Positions 32,124 to 36,711 of a DNA stretch of 36,711 bases are shown one piece after another; within the stretch, counting starts at the first letter, position 1, and each line of letters begins with the position of its first letter. Source of the DNA: JAQUGA01 sp038210985 (lineage in GTDB: Bacteria > Bacteroidota > Bacteroidia > Bacteroidales > WCHB1-69); NCBI GenBank assembly GCA_038210985.1, contig JBBQWB010000020.1, positions 1-36,711 on the forward strand, read 5' to 3'. The position numbers were made by a program, and so were the translations under genes. The notes under the pieces were generated by a model, which was not told where the DNA came from, did not search any database, and saw nothing but the letters and a program-made list of their open reading frames with translations.

Positions 32124-34994
32124 ATGATTACAGATAACTTTACAAGCAGGCATATCGGACCAAGAGACGAACAGCTTGAAAAAATGTTTAAAACCGTTGG
32201 TGTTTATTCTTTGGATGAATTAATCGACAAAACCGTTCCGTCATCTATTCGTCTTCCTAAAAAACTAAATATTGAAAAAGGATTAAACGAGTGGGAATAT
32301 TTGAATTTAATTAAGCAAATTGGTTCCGAAAATAAAATTTTCAAATCTTATATTGGTTTGGGATATTACAACACCATAACACCAGGTGTTATTTTGCGAA
32401 ATATTCTTGAAAATCCAGGTTGGTACACTTCGTACACTCCTTATCAAGCCGAAATTTCGCAAGGTCGTTTGGAAGCTTTGTTAAATTTTCAAACCATGGT
32501 TGCAGATATGACTGCTTTGCCTATTGCCAACGCATCGCTTTTAGACGAATCAACTGCCGCTGCGGAAGTGATGGTGATGTTTTTCAATAGTCGTACCCGT
32601 GAGCAAGTAAAATCTAATTGCAACACTTGTTTTGTGTCCGAAGACGTGTTTCATCAAACCATCGAAGTTTTAAAAACCAGGGCTATTCCTCTTGGAATTA
32701 ATCTAAAAATTGGCAAAGTTTCGGAAATAAACCTTTCAAATTGTTATTTTGGAATGATTATCCAATATCCAAATAAATTTGGAAATATAATGGATTACAA
32801 ACAGCTTGTTAACGAAGCCCACACTCACAATGTGTTGGTTGGAGTTGCTGCCGATTTGATGAGTTTAGCACTTTTAACTCCTCCTGGCGAATGGGGTGCA
32901 GATGCCGTTTTTGGGACAACTCAGCGGTTTGGTATTCCAATGGGATACGGTGGTCCTCATGCAGCATATTTAGCTACCACTGAAAAGTTTAAACGTAATA
33001 TTCCTGGTCGAATTATTGGTATTTCAATTGATGCTCAGGGAAATAGAGCATTACGCATGGCTCTTCAAACCCGCGAACAACACATTAAACGCGAAAAAGC
33101 TACTTCCAATATTTGTACTGCTCAAGCTTTATTGGCAATTATGGCCGGAATGTATGCTGTATATCACGGACAAAAAGGCATTAAACAAATTGCACGTCAT
33201 ATAAATATTCTTACTTGCGTATTAAACGAAGAAATCCAAAAACTCGGATTCAAACAAAGTAATACCTCCTTTTTTGATACTCTTTCAATTGAAATTCCTA
33301 AGAATGTTTCCATAGATAATATTCGCAAAGATGCTTTAATGCATAAAATGAATTTTAATTATTTGAACGAAAATCATATTGGAATTAGCATTGACGAAAC
33401 TACCGCTTTAGCAGATATTAATACAATCCTTCAGATTTTTGCAAAAGCAATTGGAAAATCTTACGATGCATACGTTTGCGATCCTTCGTATTGTGGAACA
33501 ATGAATAGTATTTCATCCGACTTACATCGTAAAACTGAATTTTTAACACATCCAGTTTTTAACACATCTCATTCTGAAACAGAAATGATGAGATATATAA
33601 AATCTCTTGAAATTAAAGATTTATCCTTAAACAGAGCGATGATTCCACTAGGAAGCTGTACGATGAAACTAAATGCTGCTGCGGAATTATTTTATTTAAG
33701 TTGGCCAGAATTTGGAGCTATTCATCCATTTGTTCCTATTGATCAAGCTCAAGGTTATTTGCGAATGTTTTCGGAATTGGAAAAAGATTTATCCGAAATT
33801 ACTGGTTTTGCAGCGGTTTCGTTTCAACCAAATTCAGGAGCTTCGGGCGAATATGCAGGTTTAATGGTTATTCGTGCTTATCATTTAAGTCGCGGGGATG
33901 ATCATCGTAATTTGCTTTTAATTCCTTCTTCGGCTCATGGAACTAATCCAGCAAGTGCTGCAATGGCAGGAATGGATATTGTGATTGTAAAATCTGATGA
34001 AAACGGAAATATTGACCTTGTCGATTTAAAAGAAAAAGCAGAAGCAAACAAAGAAAAATTGGCAGGTATAATGATTACGTATCCATCCACTCATGGTGTT
34101 TTTGAAGAAGCAATTTTGGATATTATTGACACCATTCATCAATATGGTGGTCAGGTTTATATGGATGGTGCAAACATGAATGCTCAAGTTGGATTAACTT
34201 CACCCGGTTATATGAAAGCAGACGTTTGCCATTTAAATTTACACAAAACATTTGCAATTCCTCATGGTGGCGGCGGTCCGGGAGTTGGTCCAATTGGTGT
34301 AGCGAAACATTTAGTCGATTTCTTGCCAAATCATCCGATGTTATCAACTGGTGGAAAATTCGGCAGTACCGTTTCGGCTGCTCCGTTTGGCAGTGCATTA
34401 GTTGCTGCAATTTCGTACGGTTACATTCGTTTACTTGGTGAAAATGGATTAACCCAATCAACAAAAATGGCAATTTTAAATGCCAACTATATGATGAAAC
34501 GAATTGGAGAACATTACAAAATATTATATACCGGAAAAAATGGTTTTTGTGCACATGAATTTATTATGGATTGCAACGAATTTAGCATTCCAACAGGAGT
34601 TCAGGTATCGGATATTGCAAAACGATTGATGGATTATGGATTTCATGCTCCAACCGTTGCATTTCCTGTTCACGGAACATTAATGGTAGAACCAACCGAA
34701 AGCGAACCACTTAGCGAAATTGATCGTTTATGCGATGCACTGATTTCTATTCGTCAGGAAATTCGGGATATTGAAGAGGGAAAAGTTGATAAAGAGGTAA
34801 ATCTCATTAAAAAGGCTCCTCACACTGCCGCAATGGTTACTGCAGATGAATGGACAATGCCATATACTCGTCAAAAAGCAGCATATCCAATGCATCATTC
34901 CGACAAATATTGGCCTACTGTAACTCGTATTGATGATGCTTATGGAGACCGTAATTTGGTTTGTACCTGCGAACCAATCGAAAGTTACATGTAG
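32124..34994 (+). CDS. gcvP: Glycine dehydrogenase (decarboxylating), P-protein of the glycine cleavage system
   Basis: A 956-residue PLP enzyme in the fused single-chain form; it decarboxylates glycine and passes the aminomethyl group to the lipoyl arm of GcvH. Both halves are present: the N-terminal half (SRHIGPRDEQLEKMFKTVGV, YIGLGYYNT, YTPYQAEISQGRLEALLNFQ, GIPMGYGGPHAAY) and the C-terminal half with MIPLGSCTMKLNAAAE, FQPNSGASGEYAGLM, SAHGTNPASA, and PLP lysine K708 in HLNLHKTFAIPHGGGGPG. The length is normal. gcvT, gcvH and lpd are not in the window, so the gene is unlinked from its partners. It is divergent from the amino-acid-lipid acyltransferase genes and ends at a strong terminator. 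Confidence 0.97.
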   Translation: MITDNFTSRHIGPRDEQLEKMFKTVGVYSLDELIDKTVPSSIRLPKKLNIEKGLNEWEYLNLIKQIGSENKIFKSYIGLGYYNTITPGVILRNILENPGWYTSYTPYQAEISQGRLEALLNFQTMVADMTALPIANASLLDESTAAAEVMVMFFNSRTREQVKSNCNTCFVSEDVFHQTIEVLKTRAIPLGINLKIGKVSEINLSNCYFGMIIQYPNKFGNIMDYKQLVNEAHTHNVLVGVAADLMSLALLTPPGEWGADAVFGTTQRFGIPMGYGGPHAAYLATTEKFKRNIPGRIIGISIDAQGNRALRMALQTREQHIKREKATSNICTAQALLAIMAGMYAVYHGQKGIKQIARHINILTCVLNEEIQKLGFKQSNTSFFDTLSIEIPKNVSIDNIRKDALMHKMNFNYLNENHIGISIDETTALADINTILQIFAKAIGKSYDAYVCDPSYCGTMNSISSDLHRKTEFLTHPVFNTSHSETEMMRYIKSLEIKDLSLNRAMIPLGSCTMKLNAAAELFYLSWPEFGAIHPFVPIDQAQGYLRMFSELEKDLSEITGFAAVSFQPNSGASGEYAGLMVIRAYHLSRGDDHRNLLLIPSSAHGTNPASAAMAGMDIVIVKSDENGNIDLVDLKEKAEANKEKLAGIMITYPSTHGVFEEAILDIIDTIHQYGGQVYMDGANMNAQVGLTSPGYMKADVCHLNLHKTFAIPHGGGGPGVGPIGVAKHLVDFLPNHPMLSTGGKFGSTVSAAPFGSALVAAISYGYIRLLGENGLTQSTKMAILNANYMMKRIGEHYKILYTGKNGFCAHEFIMDCNEFSIPTGVQVSDIAKRLMDYGFHAPTVAFPVHGTLMVEPTESEPLSEIDRLCDALISIRQEIRDIEEGKVDKEVNLIKKAPHTAAMVTADEWTMPYTRQKAAYPMHHSDKYWPTVTRIDDAYGDRNLVCTCEPIESYM

Positions 34995-35014
34995 TGTTTG
35001 CAAGCAGACAATTA

Positions 35015-35057
35015 AAAAAAGAGAGGCTGAACAAATTTTGTTCAGCCTCTCTTTTTT
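35015..35057. terminator. Bidirectional terminator between gcvP and the dipeptidase
   Basis: A near-perfect hairpin: GAGAGGCTGAACAAA (35021-35035) pairs with TTTGTTCAGCCTCTC (35037-35051), flanked by an A-run and a T-run. It lies between convergent genes and would work on both strands. Confidence 0.9.
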
Positions 35058-35068
35058 GATAAATCAAT

Positions 35069-36442
35069 TTACTTTGCCATAATTTCGGCAAAATATTTAT
35101 AAAAATAAGGTATGGTTTCAATTCCTTTTAGGAAATTGTTAACTGGAAAATTTTCGTTTGGTGAGTGAATTGCATCGGATTCTAAACCAAAACCCATAAG
35201 TACCGATTTTATTCCTAAAATTTCTTCAAATGCCGAAATAATTGGAATACTTCCGCCACTGCGAACTGGAACTGGTCGTTTGCCAAATACTTCAATGTAT
35301 GCTTTTTCGGCAGCTTTATACGCTGGTAAATCGATGGGGCAAACGTAGCCTTGTCCGCCATGAAGTGGAGTAACCACAACTTTTACGGATTTTGGTGCAA
35401 TGCTTTCAAAATGTTCCTTAAATAGTATGGATATCTTTTCATTGTCTTGATGAGGTACCAAGCGAGTAGAAACTTTTGCGTATGCTTTTGATGGTAAAAC
35501 AGTTTTTGCACCTTCGCCTTGATAACCGCCCCAAATTCCGCACACATCAAACGATGGACGAATTCCAGTACGCTCCGAAGTTGTATATCCTTCTTCTCCT
35601 TGAACTTCGGCAATATTAATGGCTTTTTTATAGTTGTCTAAATTAAAAGGAGCTCTGCCAAGCAATTCTCTTTCTTCTGCCAAAACATCCATTACATCAT
35701 CGTAAAATCCTGGAATTGTTATTTTCCCTTTTTCATCTTGCATAGAAGCAATCATTTTGCACAAAACATTAATTGGATTTGCTACTGCTCCACCAAATAA
35801 ACCGCTGTGTAAGTCGCGATTTGGTCCTGTAACTTCTACTTGCCAATACGATAAACCACGCAATCCTGTGGTGATGCTAGGAATTTCAGGAGAAATCATT
35901 CCAGTGTCGGATACTAAAATAATATCGCCTTTTAAAAGCTCTTTGTGTTTTGCACACCAAGGACCTAAACTAGGAGAACCAACCTCTTCTTCGCCTTCAA
36001 TCATAAATTTTACATTGCAAGGTAATTGATTCGTTTTTACAAGATATTCAAATGCTTTTATATGCATAAACGACTGACCTTTATCATCATCGGCACCACG
36101 TGCCCATATTTTTCCGTCTCTTATTTCGGGTTCAAATGGTGGACTTTCCCACAACTCGAAAGGTTCGGCGGGCATAACGTCGTAATGACCATAAACAATT
36201 ACAGTGGGAGCATTAGGATTAATCATCTTTTCGGCGTAAACAACAGGATTTCCATCGGTTGGCATTACTTCGGCTTTGTCAACGCCAGCAGCCAATAATG
36301 TCTTTTTTAAATGTTCTGCTGTTTTCACCATGTCCTCTTTGTGTTCGCTTTTTGCACTCACCGAAGGAATTCGAATTAACTCGAAAAGTTCAGATAAAAA
36401 TCTTTCTTGATTTTCTGAAATGTAGTTTTTTAAATCTTTCAT
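35069..36442 (-). CDS. M20-family dipeptidase
   Basis: From the ATG at 36442 the product is 457 residues (MKDLKNYISENQERF). It is an M20 zinc peptidase: metal ligands in YGHYDVMPAEP (H86, D88) and RGADDDKGQ (bridging D near 119), catalytic glutamates in EGEEEVGSPS (near 152), and a dimerisation lid domain with DLHSGLFGGAVANP. The C-terminal GFGLESDAIHSPNENFP holds the last metal histidine. Such cytosolic enzymes cut dipeptides or acyl-amino acids. The longer frame to a TTG at 36478 was rejected because it adds only a basic poly-Asn lead. It is convergent with gcvP. Confidence 0.92.
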   Translation of the reverse strand: MKDLKNYISENQERFLSELFELIRIPSVSAKSEHKEDMVKTAEHLKKTLLAAGVDKAEVMPTDGNPVVYAEKMINPNAPTVIVYGHYDVMPAEPFELWESPPFEPEIRDGKIWARGADDDKGQSFMHIKAFEYLVKTNQLPCNVKFMIEGEEEVGSPSLGPWCAKHKELLKGDIILVSDTGMISPEIPSITTGLRGLSYWQVEVTGPNRDLHSGLFGGAVANPINVLCKMIASMQDEKGKITIPGFYDDVMDVLAEERELLGRAPFNLDNYKKAINIAEVQGEEGYTTSERTGIRPSFDVCGIWGGYQGEGAKTVLPSKAYAKVSTRLVPHQDNEKISILFKEHFESIAPKSVKVVVTPLHGGQGYVCPIDLPAYKAAEKAYIEVFGKRPVPVRSGGSIPIISAFEEILGIKSVLMGFGLESDAIHSPNENFPVNNFLKGIETIPYFYKYFAEIMAK

Positions 36443-36617
36443 ATTGTTGTTTTTTTGTTTTTTAATCGTAATTATCAATCAGTAAATATACAAAAACTAC
36501 TTTATATTCAATTTAAAACATGTCCTTTTTTTAACCAGATAGGAAATATAAGGCTTTATTTAATGTTTTTCTTTGAATTTTCCTGTGGTTAAAAACATTA
36601 TCGTTTACCCCAGTGAT

Positions 36618-36711
36618 TTGTCATTCCGAGACTTCATACAAAAATTTGGAAATAAAGGGTTAATGACAGCGTGATAATTTGTAGCTTACCATAGGAATCA
36701 GGCTGTTAATC
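36618..36711 (-). repeat. 94-bp interspersed repeat, copy 2 (inverted relative to 6337-6430)
   Basis: The reverse complement matches 6337-6430 at 91 of 94 positions. The copy may go on past the window edge. The region before it (36443-36617) is AT-rich and gene-free; no further element was identified there. Confidence 0.85.

Noticed and set aside
34123..34554. 143-codon frame antisense to gcvP
   Set aside because: It is a shadow of a strongly conserved coding region with no recognisable domains; its composition follows from the gcvP codons.

Overview
The window is AT-rich chromosomal DNA from a member of the Bacteroidota, probably a non-model Bacteroidia or Flavobacteriia lineage. The evidence is the repeated -7 promoter box TAnnTTTG upstream of many genes, the gene types (TonB with a C-terminal YPGG-type domain, a eukaryote-like delta-1-pyrroline-5-carboxylate dehydrogenase, glycine-lipid-type acyltransferases, short RHS-core tip cassettes), and genome-wide-style palindromes such as ATCCCGATAGCTATCGGGAT. 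I cannot name the species.

Layout. Positions 1-5.5 kb: a truncated GNAT gene, a broken outer-membrane-protein tail fused to the end of rlmF, and a very large CheB/CheR/PAS/histidine kinase/receiver hybrid. Positions 5.5-8.5 kb: a repeat-rich scar holding an IS21 istA remnant, a MITE-like hairpin element, a 5'-truncated flotillin pseudogene, an intact TonB gene and a second palindrome-rich element. Positions 8.5-15.4 kb: housekeeping genes (a SPOR-like secreted protein, rnr coupled to a thiamine-binding MTH1187-family gene, tRNA-Arg(CCG), a TPR protein, the P5C dehydrogenase). Positions 15.4-20.8 kb: an accessory island with a SeqA-N-like/RAMA-like protein behind a 20-bp tandem repeat, a von Willebrand A gene broken by one stop codon, rhuM, four copies of an RHS-core junction cassette, an IS630 remnant and a broken ORF6N gene. 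Positions 20.8-36.5 kb: a dense, intact core: yggS, an LTA-synthase-family gene, rlmN-ade, a biotin-dependent carboxylase beta subunit with a short biotin carrier, a GT4 glycosyltransferase, engB with two acyltransferases of glycine-lipid type, gcvP, and an M20 dipeptidase. A 94-bp repeat at the right edge is an inverted copy of the one next to the IS21 remnant.

How the parts relate. The right half is ordinary metabolism and envelope biology: nucleobase salvage, carboxylation, glycine cleavage and possibly glycine-lipid acylation face each other across a shared promoter region. The left-centre is a zone of decay and recombination: at least five genes there carry nonsense codons, frameshifts or truncations, often beside interspersed repeats. 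The most unusual signals are the RHS-tip cassette array, which brackets rhuM and an IS630/ORF6N segment with near-identical junction sequences (some carrying their own promoter box and ATG), and the SeqA-N/RAMA-like gene with a tandem operator-like repeat over its promoter. No CRISPR array, replication origin or complete mobile element is visible.
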